NCBI RefSeq assembly: GCF_015207005.2
Contig: NZ_JADEXS020000001.1
Location: forward strand, 6,471,001 to 6,535,000
Origin: Desmonostoc muscorum LEGE 12446
GTDB lineage: Bacteria > Cyanobacteriota > Cyanobacteriia > Cyanobacteriales > Nostocaceae
Direction of reading: 5' to 3'
DNA: 64,000 bases
Part shown: in pieces, positions 17,108 to 27,771 of the stretch
Layout: every line of letters begins with the position of its first letter
Numbering within the stretch: the first letter of the stretch is position 1
The notes under the pieces: generated by a model
Databases searched by the model: none
Told to the model about the DNA's origin: nothing
What the model saw: the letters and a program-made list of their open reading frames with translations, nothing else
Program-made: the position numbers and the translations under genes

Positions 17108-19044
17108 ACCAAGTAAAAACAGTCACTACGGGTAGTATCCCGACTGGAGTGCAACTATGTCAAAAGACATACTGTCGTATTTCCACCATTCCAGCAACTT
17201 CAAAAGCGCCTACTCCAAAAGAAGTAGTTGCATGTTTTTTTGATTTGGAAGTTTCTAAATTAGCGATCGCTCCTCATACTCAACCCCACTTAGATTTACG
17301 AACAATGCTACTCTCTGCCTATAATCCTCTTCTAAATAGCACTGTAAGAGTTTTCATCAAAAGTTAGGTTAGCAAGTCAGGTAACAAATATATCAATTAC
17401 ACGCATTTTACAGGCTTGGATATACAGAATAGATGTAGTTATTTTTTATAATGCAAATTTTATATTTTTTGTCAACCTACCAAAAAGCATATATTTTTAT
17501 ACTAGATCTATTTAATACTTCTATTTGATGTATATATTAATATCTTTCTTTTGATTGAAGATCCTATTTCTATTAAGGATTTTACCTTTTTACCTAAATG
17601 GGATATATCTTTTTATAACATGCTTAAATGTTAGGTAATCATAACATTTAAGTAAAAATACATAAATATTACGTATATAAACTCAAAATTTTATTTTTCT
17701 TATGATATTTTTGCAACACGATACATAATGTTAAACTTATTTATTGAATAAGTATAAATTAATGAATAATACTTAAGCATTTACAAGTAAGTAAAAGTAG
17801 TTTTATTGACATATAGTTTCTATTTGATTTTTCAAGCTAATATTTTCGCTCAACCACTTAAATAAAAACCTAGTTCAATTGAAAGAAGAAACTAACCCAT
17901 AGAATTAGTAAGCCCAGGTTAAAACCTTTGACCGAAAAAGAATCATGAACAGAGCGATATTTATTTATGGAGAAAAATAGATGCTCAAACTAACTATTCA
18001 AGAAAGAAGATTCATCTGCGGGATCTTCCATTTTTAATTTTACGAAAAGTCAAAAGCTAAGGCTTGCGGCTTACAGAACTTTCCAAGACTAATTTTAAAT
18101 TTTGAATTAAGAGTAGGGGCTGACCTATTAAGTAAGTCTCTGTAAAAATTACAGCTTTCTATAATGTATTTTAATAATTTTAAGTAGCTGGAGACATAAA
18201 AAGGGTATAATATGGTATACAGCATTATATTATACTTTTTGCTAAATATAATTACTTAAGAATACGGTTACTATTATAAAAAAAAAATTAAATAATTATT
18301 GATAAGTCAACAGCTTCCAGTAAATACCACTAAAAAACAATTTTCTACTTAACTACTCTAGTAGTTAAGTAAACTTTTTCCCATTAAAAAATTATTAAAT
18401 AAATTGAGATATTAGTAAAATGCTAAAAAATTAATTATTCATATAAAGTCCTAAATAAAAATAAGCATTTGGCGATATCTAATTGTTCAAATTTTCCAAG
18501 AAGAAATTATATATCTTACATGGAATTTTTGTACTGCCTTTAGCCAAACATATTTACAAATTCAAATAAATATGTGGATATAAATATTTATTTTTTATAT
18601 TTACATATTCTGATATCAAAATTTTAGTTACAAGCTTCCAATATCTAGGTTTTTTACACGTCAATTATTAGAACAAATCTCATGTTGGAAGACTGATTAA
18701 AAAGCTTAATTTAGTAGTGGTATAGAAGTAGTAGTTTTCTATGCAGTAGCTTTTAGTAAAAAAAGCTGCTTTTATGATATTGCTCATTCTTTCTGACTAC
18801 AGCAATCCTAAATTGATTGTGAACACTAAAGATTTTTCGTAATCTCTTTTCTAGGCGTCTCTGTCTTGGAAAGTTTTGATGGTTGGTTTCCAAGCATCAA
18901 CGCCAGTATGCTAACACTAAGCGACTGGCTAGACTTTCTCCTGCGTCTGGTGCGTGAGATTATTTTGAAAACCTATGTTCACAAGCTAAATAGGATAGCT
19001 GTACTACTAATTTAATTTGACAATTACTAAGGATAAAAAAATCA
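17108..19044. other. 1.9-kb AT-rich region without a clear gene
   Basis: On the minus strand, at about 17155-17268, a stop-flanked frame of about 37 codons (containing TSFGVGAFEVAGMVEIRQYV) has protein-like composition but no start, and may be a gene remnant. Between 17400 and 18850 the DNA is very AT-rich with no credible frame on either strand. A perfect palindrome lies at 18347-18370 and a TTGGAAA/TTTCCAA pair near 18878-18905. The promoter of the UbiA gene should lie in the last few hundred bases. Confidence 0.55.
18347..18370. promoter_or_regulatory. perfect palindrome in AT-rich region
   Basis: ACTTAACTAC, spacer TCTA, GTAGTTAAGT: perfect 10-bp arms. It has no T-tract and no adjacent gene end, so it may be a protein-binding site or an element remnant. 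Confidence 0.45.
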
Positions 19045-19956
19045 ATGGATGCACAAACTAAACTTGTATCTTCAAATTTTGCAGCAATAAATTTATACAA
19101 CAGCCTGTTTCGAGAATTGCATTTACTTTGGCAATTTACTGGGCGTGATATTTCGAGTACTATCATACCACCAATACTATTTATAGTAGCTGCGTGGCAT
19201 TATGTACAATCATCTTTTAGTGAATTAGTTTTCGCATTGATATATGGCACACTATTTGTCTGGTTGTATCTTTTTTCATTTTGTTTATCTAACCAAATAG
19301 CTGGTGTTGAAGAGGATCGAATTAACAAGCCTAATCGCCCACTAGTTACAGGAAAAATCTCGGTTCAGGGAGCTTTAGTGAGATGGTTTTTGAGTATGGG
19401 CTTATTTACTTTTGTAGGCTGGTACTTTGGGGTTTTAGAATGGGCTTTAATTTGCCAGATGGTTGTGATCCTGCATAACTTTGGCGGTTGGGATAAGTAC
19501 TGGATTAGCAAAAACTTCTTAATTGGATTGGGTACATTCGCGCACCTGGCAGCAGTCTGGCAATTAGTGACGCCAATTACACCGATCGCTTGGCGGTGGT
19601 TATTTCTGATCGGTGCTATCTGGAGTACACTAGTCGCGGTTCAGGATCTTCGGGATATAGAGGGCGATCTGGCTGTTAATCGAAGCACATTTCCCATCGC
19701 CTTTGGAGAAACAGCAAGCCGATTTATACTGAGTCTCGGTTTTGGATTATTACCATTTATTATCCATTTCATATTAATGATGCCCACGGAAAATACTGTA
19801 AGTACCTTACTGTGCGATATTGTACTGGCAGTATTCAGCTGGTTCATTGCAGCGCGGATTGTGTTTAATCGCTCTCCAAAAGAAGATCATCATACTTACA
19901 TGCTGTTCACTTACTGGTATTGTCTTGTTCTGGCAAGTGCGATCGTTGTTCTTTAA
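19045..19956 (+). CDS. UbiA-superfamily membrane enzyme (prenyltransferase or UbiA-type terpene cyclase)
   Basis: This 303-residue protein has about eight or nine membrane helices. The UbiA superfamily is shown by the two Asp-rich motifs: NQIAGVEEDRINKPNRP near residue 82 and DLRDIEGDLAVNR near 201, which bind Mg-diphosphate. The first motif departs from the canonical NDxxDxxxD: positions 2 and 5 are Gln and Gly, and an EED core remains. To my knowledge a similar NxxxxxxED form occurs in fungal UbiA-type enzymes, including membrane terpene cyclases. So it may cyclise a prenyl diphosphate rather than transfer it. The FAD monooxygenase gene follows 58 bases later on the same strand. AAGGA precedes the ATG. 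Confidence 0.82.
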   Translation: MDAQTKLVSSNFAAINLYNSLFRELHLLWQFTGRDISSTIIPPILFIVAAWHYVQSSFSELVFALIYGTLFVWLYLFSFCLSNQIAGVEEDRINKPNRPLVTGKISVQGALVRWFLSMGLFTFVGWYFGVLEWALICQMVVILHNFGGWDKYWISKNFLIGLGTFAHLAAVWQLVTPITPIAWRWLFLIGAIWSTLVAVQDLRDIEGDLAVNRSTFPIAFGETASRFILSLGFGLLPFIIHFILMMPTENTVSTLLCDIVLAVFSWFIAARIVFNRSPKEDHHTYMLFTYWYCLVLASAIVVL

Positions 19957-20014
19957 CTGATACAGCAGAATTCAGGGGCATTGCCCACCCAACTTTTCTC
20001 AAAAGGTAAGAAGC

Positions 20015-21475
20015 ATGACCAATTTAGAAGTATTTACTTCATCTCTACAATCAACTGTCCGCCAGCCTAAACAGGCTGTTGTTATCGGGGGAAGTATCGC
20101 TGGACTGCTAGCTGCAAAAGTACTGACTAAATACTTTGGGCGAGTAACAGTTATCGAACGGGATAACTTCATACCAGAAGCAGAACACCGGCATGGTGTA
20201 CCCCAATCTCCTCATGTTCATACCCTGCTCAAGCGTGGTTTGCAGTCTTTGGAAGAACTTTTTCCTGGTATTGAGGCTCAATTAGCTGACTCAGGTGCAT
20301 CCGCAATAGATTGGGGAAATGATTTGCCTTGGCTGGGTTTTGCTGGCTGGGCACCCCGTTTTAATTCTGGTTTAATTACCCACACTTGCAGTCGAAATCT
20401 TCTAGAGCAAAGTATCCGCAGCCGATTAGCTGCTGAAGACAATCTTGTATTTATGCAAGAAGGACAGGTAATTTCTTTATTATCTAGTTCAGACCGAAGT
20501 AGTGTTACAGGTGTGCGAGTGCGCTTTCGCAACCAACCAGAAACAGATTTAACTGCTGATTTAGTTGTGGATGCGAGTGGACGCAATTCGCCAGCGGCTC
20601 AATGGTTAGAAGCAATGGGTTACGCCGCGCCCCAAGAGACAGTAATCAACGCTTTTTTGGGCTATGCTAGCTGCTGGTATCAGCCTCCAGCTAACTTGCA
20701 ATATGATTGGCAGTGTTTGTACGTAACAGTACAACCACCAAATAATAATCGTGGTGGTGTAATTTATAAAGTTGAAGGTAATCGCTGGATTCTCACACTC
20801 ATAGGTGTAGGTAAAGATTATCCACCTACCGATAAAGATGGCTTTTTAGACTTTGCCCGTAGCTTGCGATCGCCAATTATCTACGAAGCTATCAAAGATG
20901 CCCAGCCACTCTCATCTATCTATGGTTATCGGCGCACAGAAAATCGCCTGCGTCATTATGAAAAACTGAAAAGATTACCAGAAGGCTTTGTGTTAGTAGG
21001 TGATGCCGTCTGTGCTTTTAATCCAGTCTACGGACAAGGGATGACGGTTGCCGCTTTAGATGCATTAACTCTAGACCAATGTTTAAATCAGCAATTATCT
21101 AAACATTCCGACGGTAATTTAATCGGTTTATCTCGACATTTTCAAAAACAACTAAACAAAGTAATTGGTGTACCTTGGTTAATGACAACAGGCGAAGATT
21201 TACGTTGGCATACCACTGAAGGAGGACAACCCGATTTCATCAGCCGACTTATGCAGCGGTATCTCGATCAAGTTTTATTACTACAAACTGAAAACGCCGA
21301 GATTCACAAGACATTTTTAGAAGTAATACACATGCTAAAGCCACCTACTGCATTTTTCCAGCCAAGTATCAGCACAAAAGTGTTGAAGCGAGTCATTAAT
21401 TGGCAAAGGAAAAATGAGCAGCCTGCTGATGAACAAGATGTTCCTAAAAAACTCTCTCCCGTTACACAATCATAA
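20015..21475 (+). CDS. FAD-dependent monooxygenase (aromatic hydroxylase / epoxidase type)
   Basis: This 486-residue protein has an N-terminal Rossmann motif VVIGGSIAGLLAAKVL (near residue 25), ERDNF at the end of strand 2, the mid-domain DLVVDASGRNSPAAQW, and the second FAD motif LVGDAVCAFNPVYGQGM (near 327). These are hallmarks of the PHBH / squalene-epoxidase-like flavoprotein group. It would insert one oxygen into a small lipophilic substrate using NAD(P)H. A strong ribosome site (AAGGTAAGAAG) precedes the ATG. It probably acts on the product of the UbiA enzyme upstream, or prepares its substrate. No prenyl synthase or other tailoring gene is adjacent. Confidence 0.85.
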   Translation: MTNLEVFTSSLQSTVRQPKQAVVIGGSIAGLLAAKVLTKYFGRVTVIERDNFIPEAEHRHGVPQSPHVHTLLKRGLQSLEELFPGIEAQLADSGASAIDWGNDLPWLGFAGWAPRFNSGLITHTCSRNLLEQSIRSRLAAEDNLVFMQEGQVISLLSSSDRSSVTGVRVRFRNQPETDLTADLVVDASGRNSPAAQWLEAMGYAAPQETVINAFLGYASCWYQPPANLQYDWQCLYVTVQPPNNNRGGVIYKVEGNRWILTLIGVGKDYPPTDKDGFLDFARSLRSPIIYEAIKDAQPLSSIYGYRRTENRLRHYEKLKRLPEGFVLVGDAVCAFNPVYGQGMTVAALDALTLDQCLNQQLSKHSDGNLIGLSRHFQKQLNKVIGVPWLMTTGEDLRWHTTEGGQPDFISRLMQRYLDQVLLLQTENAEIHKTFLEVIHMLKPPTAFFQPSISTKVLKRVINWQRKNEQPADEQDVPKKLSPVTQS

Positions 21476-21814
21476 TTTTGCAAAGGGAGTAGGTAGGGAG
21501 TGGGGAATGGGGAGATGAGGGAGACAAGGTGACGCAAATAAATAGACTTCTTGCATAAATCAAAAAAAAGAACCCCACCCCGCCTTTGACTTACTGTCTC
21601 CCCTCCCGAAGAGCGGGGAGGGGCTGGGGGTGGGTGTTATACCATTTCACCAAAACCCTGATACATATAGATTTCGCGTAGGGGCACGGCATTGCCGTGC
21701 CCCTACCAACGTATTTGTATCATAATTAAAGTGAAACGGTATTAGGGGACTTTTGCAAGAGGTCTAATGATCAAATACTATCTCCGCGTCCCCGCGTCCT
21801 CTTCCCATGCCCAA
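21476..21814. other. intergenic region dominated by a MITE-like element
   Basis: After a GGGGAGATGAGGG-type low-complexity stretch comes the 224-bp inverted-repeat element at 21543-21766, then CCCCGCGTC-type repeats up to the kinase stop codon. No gene. Confidence 0.7.
21543..21766. mobile_element. MITE-like element with TAGACxTCTTGCA ends
   Basis: The left end TAGACTTCTTGCATAAAT and the right end (read on the minus strand) TAGACCTCTTGCAAAAGT match at 15 of 18 positions. Inside is a 29-bp perfect hairpin (21678-21706, GTAGGGGCACGGCA arms). A second, more eroded copy lies at about 63390-63518. There is no coding capacity. It probably moves with a transposase encoded elsewhere. Confidence 0.7.
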
Positions 21815-24800
21815 TTATCCCTGTCGTATCGGTATCTCAATTATTAAATCAGTTCCTTCTCCTGGAAGAGAACGACAAGTTAACTGACCTTTGTGTTTGT
21901 CCACAACAATTTGATAACTAATTGACAACCCCAACCCCATACCATTTCCTACCGATTTAGTGGTAAAGAACGGGTCAAAGATTTTTTGTTGCACCTGGGT
22001 AGTCATCCCACAACCGTTATCACAAATCTGAATCATCACTGTATTAGAATTTGTCAGTTTAGTAACGATGCGAATTTGTCCTTGAAATTGCGTCAGCGAA
22101 CCTCCTCTTAGACATCGCTGCAACTCTCCTGTGTGACTTATCTGTTTGTCTAGCCATGACATAGGCGCTTCGCCTTCCTCCAGGGTATGATTAATGACAA
22201 ATGACTCTTCCAAAGCATCGATCGCATTATTTAAAATATTCATAAACACCTGATTAAGTTGACCTGCATAACAAGTAACTTCTGGTAGATGTCCGTATTC
22301 TTTGATGACTTCAATTTCAGAGTGTCCGCTCTTTTCTTTGAGTCGGTGCTGTAAAAGCATCAAGGTGCTATCAATGCCTTCATGAATATTTACAGGCTTC
22401 ATTTCGGATTCATCTAAGCGGGAGAAATTCCGTAAGCCCAAAATAATATTTCTAATGCGCGAACTTCCAAGCTTCATAGAATCAAGTATTTTTGGTAAAT
22501 CATCTACTATAAAATCGAGGTCAAGTCTTTCATTTTTTTCATTAATTAAACTAGAAGGATTTGAGCATTCCTGTTGATAAGTAGTGATTAAATCTAGCAA
22601 GCCTTTGACATACTCATTCACATGAGTAATATTTCCATGAATAAAGTTAATCGGATTATTAATTTCATGTGCAATACCTGCCACCATTTGTCCTAGTGAA
22701 GACATTTTTTCACTTTGAATTAATTGAGTTTGGGTACTGTGCAATTCTTGTAGTGCTTTTTGCAAACAGTGATTTCTATCGTTCAATTCTTGAGTTCTCT
22801 CATTGACTTTCTCCTCTAGAGTCTGGCTATATTTTTCTAATTTATTTTTAGCTTGTGCTAAGTTTTTATAGAGGATCGCATTCTCCAAAGAGATTGCTGC
22901 TTGAGTGCTTAGTAGATTGAGAATTCCAATGCGATCGCGCGTAAATGCTGCCATTGCTAAATTGTTTTCTAGATAAAGAATACCCAGCAAATTACCTTGA
23001 TTAACAATCGGAATACACAAGAGGCTTTTGGGTTGCTCTTGAACAATGTAGGAATCATTTACTAGAAAGTTAACAGTCTGTGCATTATCGCTGACAAAGA
23101 TTTCCCTTGTACGTTTGACGTAATTAATCAAAGTAATAGGAACATCGGAACTGGAATCTAAATCAATTGATGGAAACTGTGTGGCAATACTCCCAAATGT
23201 TGAACTGAAACCGACTGCTGCGACGATTAAGTTCAATTCATTACCTTCACTCAAAATCATAGCGCACTTAGAAGCTCCTGCATTCTCAATCACAACTTTT
23301 ATTAATGCAGAAAGCAGTTGCTCCATCTCAATTTTCCCAGAGATTGCTTGAGAGGCTTTAATCACAGATGCCAAATCTAGCATATCTGAAATGCTAGTAC
23401 TCAGAATAGTTTCATTATTACTAGAAATCGAATGTGATATACGTATAGAAGCAGTACTATTATCATTAATATGGATGTTAAGTTTTTCTTGCTGGATAAT
23501 CGGAGCAAGTAATTGAGAATAGCGTTTTTGCAAATCTTCAACTTTAGCTAATGCTCCCCACTTCACATAGCTATAATAGGCATCAGTCAAGTAAGTTTGG
23601 GCAATCTTTTGTTTATTGATTTCTAAGTAAAACTTAGCCGCAAGTTCGCCAGCCAGAGCTTCTTCATTAATATATCCATATTCTTTAGCATAGCTAATAG
23701 CTTGGTCATAATCATCCATTGCTTCAAGATATTGACCAAGGACTCGATGTCGTTCTGCCTCTACTAAATAAAATTTATGTAAATAATTCATTGGGGCATA
23801 ATGTGCCCACTGCTTCATATTTTCCTGATTAGCAGCTACCTTTTCAAGGTTTTCTTTTTGTTCAATTTCCCCAATATTAGGATATACACCTAATCTAGCT
23901 AGTGAATCGTAAAAATGGAAAAGAGGAACAACTAGTTGTCCTATGCCACCACCTAAAAATTTCTCTGCTAAAATGGCATTTTCTACTGCTTGAGAATATT
24001 CTTGAAATAAATAGCATAGATGTAATTTACCTAAATAAAAGTATAAAAGACCTACTCCATCTTGAGCTTCTAAATGAATAGGCAGCATTTTGTTTTCATC
24101 ATAAGCTATACCAATTAAACAAGATGGATTTTCCGTGTTTTCAAGTAAATTTAAGACAATCTGCCTATAAATATTACTCCAATTCAAAGGTCTTTCTTGT
24201 TTGATTTGACTAATGGCATGATTGTAATTATCCATCTCTTTTTCTAGCTCAGTCAATTCTTTACCGATGAAATATGAAAAGCTAGAATAATACATTAAAC
24301 AATAAGCTGCAAATTCTAAATCACCCGTTTCTAATCCGGCAGAGTAAGATTCAAGCAAAGGTTTCAAGGTTTCTCTAACATGTTTATGCCAAATCTCGAT
24401 GAGAGAATAAAATCCTTGCATAACTCTGGCTTTGATCTCTTTAGCACCAGATTGAGCCAATAAATTTAAAGCTAGCCTGCCAAATTGATAACCAGATTCA
24501 AAATCTTTGATTACTCCACAAAGCATTACTCCATAGACAACATAAGCATAAGCAGACAAGGAAGCATTACCATATTTTATTGATAAATTTATTTGCTTAA
24601 GACAAATAAGTAAGAACAATTCGGCAGCAACTTGATAAGCAACCGGAGCAGTACTAGATAAAATACGCATAGCTGCTAATAGTTGAGGCTGCTTCATCTC
24701 TGGGAGATTAATTAACTCCTCAATGCGCTTTCCAGCTAGATTAGATGTTATTTCTGTCATAGCTAGTTGCACATCAAGCTCGTTTGGGCGATCGGGAAAT

Positions 24801-27583
24801 TCCACCCCCAACAATTTCAAAAAGCTTAGGGAAGTATTGACAGATGCTAATGCTTTATTTTGCGCTCCATCAGCTTGAATTTTGATTTCATAAACTTTTA
24901 CTTTTTCCAGTAATGTTTTTGCTTGTGCTAATACTACTTCTATTAATTCCTCCATTTTTTCAAAGTTACCACTGAGGTATGCAGCCTCCGCTGCTGTTTC
25001 ATACAAAGCAATACTTATCTCATATTTTGTCTGCCAACTATCATTGGATAGTAGTTCTATACCAGTAGTTAAATACTTAGTTGCGGCGAGATAAGCAGTC
25101 GAGGCTATAGCTTTACGTCCAGCAACTAAATTCATCTGAGCTAATTCATCACGTTGAGTCCGAACTGTGATTATTTCAACTGCAATATTAAACTGATTCA
25201 CTAACTGAAAAATCTTTTCTTCCCGTTCTACAACTGAGGTATTTTTTAATAAAAGTTGCCCAATACGCAAGTGAATTTGCTTTTTTTGGTCTTCGGGAAT
25301 GAGAGAATAAGCAGCTTGCTGCACTCTATCATGTATAAATTTGTATCGAGGGCACAGAGAATTATTCAGTGGTAAGTTTTGTGGTTTTTGCCTGTCAAAA
25401 ACTTCTCCTGAAACATTGCCATTTTGAAATATTTTATAAGCTTCAGTTTGAGGTAAAACTAGTCCTTCATATAAAGCTTTCCAGATTTCAGATGCTGTAT
25501 CTACCGCAGATTTTTCATTAATTATCGCCAAAGACTTCAAGTCAAATTCATTACCAATACAAGCTGCAAATTTTAAAACATCTTGGGTCATTTTGGGCAA
25601 TTTCTCTATTTGAAGTGCCATAAATTCGACGACATCATCTGTAAGAGCTAATACTTGCAAGTCGGCTAGATTATATTGCCAACAGCCAACGCTATAGTTA
25701 AATTTAATAATATTATCTTTATGTAAAGACTTCAAAAATTGAATAGTAAAGAATGGATTACCTTTAGTTTTAGCAAAAACCATTTGTGTCAAAGAAACAG
25801 CTATATTTTCTTGACAAACTAGAGTATCAGCAATCAAAGAATTTAAATTACTTTGGTTTAATGATTTTAAATAAATGTAATTAATAGATGTTCCTGCTTT
25901 TTCAATCTCCTGTATTGTCAAATAAAGTGGGTGTGCTTGAGAAACTTCATTATCTCGATATGCACCAATCAACAATAAACTACCTTGATTATCATCGATA
26001 TTCTGTGTCCGATCAATTTCCCAAGATTCTCCATCAAAGTTGGGAATCCAGAGGTTTTCTTGACTTTCAATAGCAGATAAGAGAGATTTCTTCTTGACTG
26101 TATTAGCCTGAGTCATTAATGCTTGAATCAATTTCAAAGATGTTGTGTCTGCCCATTGTAAATCATCTAGAAAGATGACTAAAGGATGTTCTTTGCTGAT
26201 GAATACCTGAATAAATCTTTTAAATAATAAATTGAAGCGATTCTGGGCAGCATTACCAGAGAGTTCAGCAAACTTTGGTTGTTTGCCAATAATTTGCTCT
26301 AATGCAGGAATCACATCACTAATTACCTGAGCTTGTTCACCCAGTGCTGAAATAATTTTGATTTTCCACTGTTGAATTTGAGCTTCAGTTTCTATCAATA
26401 TTTGCCCGATTAAATCACTAAAAGCTTGTACTAATGCTGACAAGGGAATCTCTCGTTGAAACTGGTCAAATTTACCTTTAATGAAGTAACTACGTTGTCG
26501 GACAATGGGTTTATGAACTTCGTTAACTACCGCAGTTTTGCCAATACCAGAGAAACCTGCAACCAAGACCATTTCCGTTCTCCCTTGCGTCACACGGTCA
26601 AAAGCTGCAAGAAGGTTTGCTACTTCTGGTTCACGACCGTAAAGTTTTTCAGGAATCAGAAAACGGTCTGAAATATCTGTACTCGCTAACTGAAAAGGTG
26701 GAATATTGCCAGTTTCTTCCAAGTGCTTATAGCACATCTGTAAATCATGCTTAAGTCCGTAGGCACTTTGATAGCGGTCTTCAGCATTTTTGGACATTAA
26801 TTTCATTACGATGTCACAAAGTACTTGGGGAATCTCTTGATTTATGAATTTTGAATTTTGAATTTTGATTTTGTCTGGTTGTTTGGCAATATGAGAGTGG
26901 ACCAACTCCATCGGGTCATTACTAGTGAAGGGTAGTTGTCCGGTGAGAAGCTCAAAAAATGTAACTCCCAAGGAATAAAAATCGCTACGATAATCAATAC
27001 CACGATTCATTCTTCCAGTTTGTTCGGGGGAAATATAAGCTAATGTTCCTTCTAGGACATTAGGACTCGTAAGGAATTGAATTTCTCTTGGTAATAGGGT
27101 AGCGATACTGAAGTCAATAAGTTTGACTTCGAGAGTGCTAGGATTAATTAGGATATTGGCTGGTTTAATGTCTTTGTGGATAATGCGATCGCGATGCAGT
27201 TGCTCTAGGGTAGATACTATTTGTATGGCGATGTGGAAAAACTCCCCTAAGCTCAAAATATCTTTTTCTTTCCTCTTTCCCCAATCTTTGAGTGATAGTC
27301 CGCTAAAGTCCTCCATCACCAAGGCATAGGCGTTACGGTAATTTTCTAAGGTTAGAGGTTTAACTATCCCCTTCAAATTGAGGTTTTTAGTGATTGTATA
27401 TTGATTCCGGAATTGGGCAATTTCATGGATGGTAGGATACTCATTCCGCATCACTTTGATGACTACTGTTTTTTGGTCTTGTTTTCTGATAGCTCGATAA
27501 ACTAAGGTTTTAATACCTGAATAAATTTGCTCTGTGATGTGATATCCAGAAAGCGGGAGTATATCATTGGATAATACTAACAT
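21815..27583 (-). CDS. Ser/Thr kinase - AAA ATPase - GAF - histidine kinase hybrid
   Basis: The 1,922-residue protein has this order: a eukaryotic-type Ser/Thr kinase (HKDIKPANIL near residue 139, DFSIATLL, then SPEQTGRMNRGIDYRSDFYSLG); an AAA/STAND-like ATPase with Walker A GFSGIGKTAV near 346 and Walker B LVIFLDDLQWAD; a long helical TPR-like region (about 750-1380); a GAF domain (about 1415-1570); a coiled coil; a HisKA box AGIAHEINNPINFIHG near 1637; and a HATPase with DNGCGM and GMGLGLSI. This is the HstK-type family known from Anabaena/Nostoc. All catalytic motifs look intact, so it may signal by both Ser/Thr and His phosphorylation. No response regulator is adjacent. Confidence 0.93.
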   Translation of the reverse strand: MLVLSNDILPLSGYHITEQIYSGIKTLVYRAIRKQDQKTVVIKVMRNEYPTIHEIAQFRNQYTITKNLNLKGIVKPLTLENYRNAYALVMEDFSGLSLKDWGKRKEKDILSLGEFFHIAIQIVSTLEQLHRDRIIHKDIKPANILINPSTLEVKLIDFSIATLLPREIQFLTSPNVLEGTLAYISPEQTGRMNRGIDYRSDFYSLGVTFFELLTGQLPFTSNDPMELVHSHIAKQPDKIKIQNSKFINQEIPQVLCDIVMKLMSKNAEDRYQSAYGLKHDLQMCYKHLEETGNIPPFQLASTDISDRFLIPEKLYGREPEVANLLAAFDRVTQGRTEMVLVAGFSGIGKTAVVNEVHKPIVRQRSYFIKGKFDQFQREIPLSALVQAFSDLIGQILIETEAQIQQWKIKIISALGEQAQVISDVIPALEQIIGKQPKFAELSGNAAQNRFNLLFKRFIQVFISKEHPLVIFLDDLQWADTTSLKLIQALMTQANTVKKKSLLSAIESQENLWIPNFDGESWEIDRTQNIDDNQGSLLLIGAYRDNEVSQAHPLYLTIQEIEKAGTSINYIYLKSLNQSNLNSLIADTLVCQENIAVSLTQMVFAKTKGNPFFTIQFLKSLHKDNIIKFNYSVGCWQYNLADLQVLALTDDVVEFMALQIEKLPKMTQDVLKFAACIGNEFDLKSLAIINEKSAVDTASEIWKALYEGLVLPQTEAYKIFQNGNVSGEVFDRQKPQNLPLNNSLCPRYKFIHDRVQQAAYSLIPEDQKKQIHLRIGQLLLKNTSVVEREEKIFQLVNQFNIAVEIITVRTQRDELAQMNLVAGRKAIASTAYLAATKYLTTGIELLSNDSWQTKYEISIALYETAAEAAYLSGNFEKMEELIEVVLAQAKTLLEKVKVYEIKIQADGAQNKALASVNTSLSFLKLLGVEFPDRPNELDVQLAMTEITSNLAGKRIEELINLPEMKQPQLLAAMRILSSTAPVAYQVAAELFLLICLKQINLSIKYGNASLSAYAYVVYGVMLCGVIKDFESGYQFGRLALNLLAQSGAKEIKARVMQGFYSLIEIWHKHVRETLKPLLESYSAGLETGDLEFAAYCLMYYSSFSYFIGKELTELEKEMDNYNHAISQIKQERPLNWSNIYRQIVLNLLENTENPSCLIGIAYDENKMLPIHLEAQDGVGLLYFYLGKLHLCYLFQEYSQAVENAILAEKFLGGGIGQLVVPLFHFYDSLARLGVYPNIGEIEQKENLEKVAANQENMKQWAHYAPMNYLHKFYLVEAERHRVLGQYLEAMDDYDQAISYAKEYGYINEEALAGELAAKFYLEINKQKIAQTYLTDAYYSYVKWGALAKVEDLQKRYSQLLAPIIQQEKLNIHINDNSTASIRISHSISSNNETILSTSISDMLDLASVIKASQAISGKIEMEQLLSALIKVVIENAGASKCAMILSEGNELNLIVAAVGFSSTFGSIATQFPSIDLDSSSDVPITLINYVKRTREIFVSDNAQTVNFLVNDSYIVQEQPKSLLCIPIVNQGNLLGILYLENNLAMAAFTRDRIGILNLLSTQAAISLENAILYKNLAQAKNKLEKYSQTLEEKVNERTQELNDRNHCLQKALQELHSTQTQLIQSEKMSSLGQMVAGIAHEINNPINFIHGNITHVNEYVKGLLDLITTYQQECSNPSSLINEKNERLDLDFIVDDLPKILDSMKLGSSRIRNIILGLRNFSRLDESEMKPVNIHEGIDSTLMLLQHRLKEKSGHSEIEVIKEYGHLPEVTCYAGQLNQVFMNILNNAIDALEESFVINHTLEEGEAPMSWLDKQISHTGELQRCLRGGSLTQFQGQIRIVTKLTNSNTVMIQICDNGCGMTTQVQQKIFDPFFTTKSVGNGMGLGLSISYQIVVDKHKGQLTCRSLPGEGTDLIIEIPIRQG

Positions 27584-27771
27584 TGCAGTGTTATTTATAA
27601 TATTGTGACTCAGCCTTAGTATTCCCCTTTACGTATTCTTAATATCAGTTTTTGTAGATCTAGTTATGAGTTTGATCAAAAGCTCAACTATTTCTTTATC
27701 AGAGATTTTACTTAATTAAATGTAAATTTAAGTTAAAGTCTACGTATAAATTTCACCGCATAATCCAGTAC

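Noticed and set aside
17108..17268. Cobalamin riboswitch before the TonB receptor
   Set aside because: The expected conserved boxes were not found. Only a short hairpin is present.
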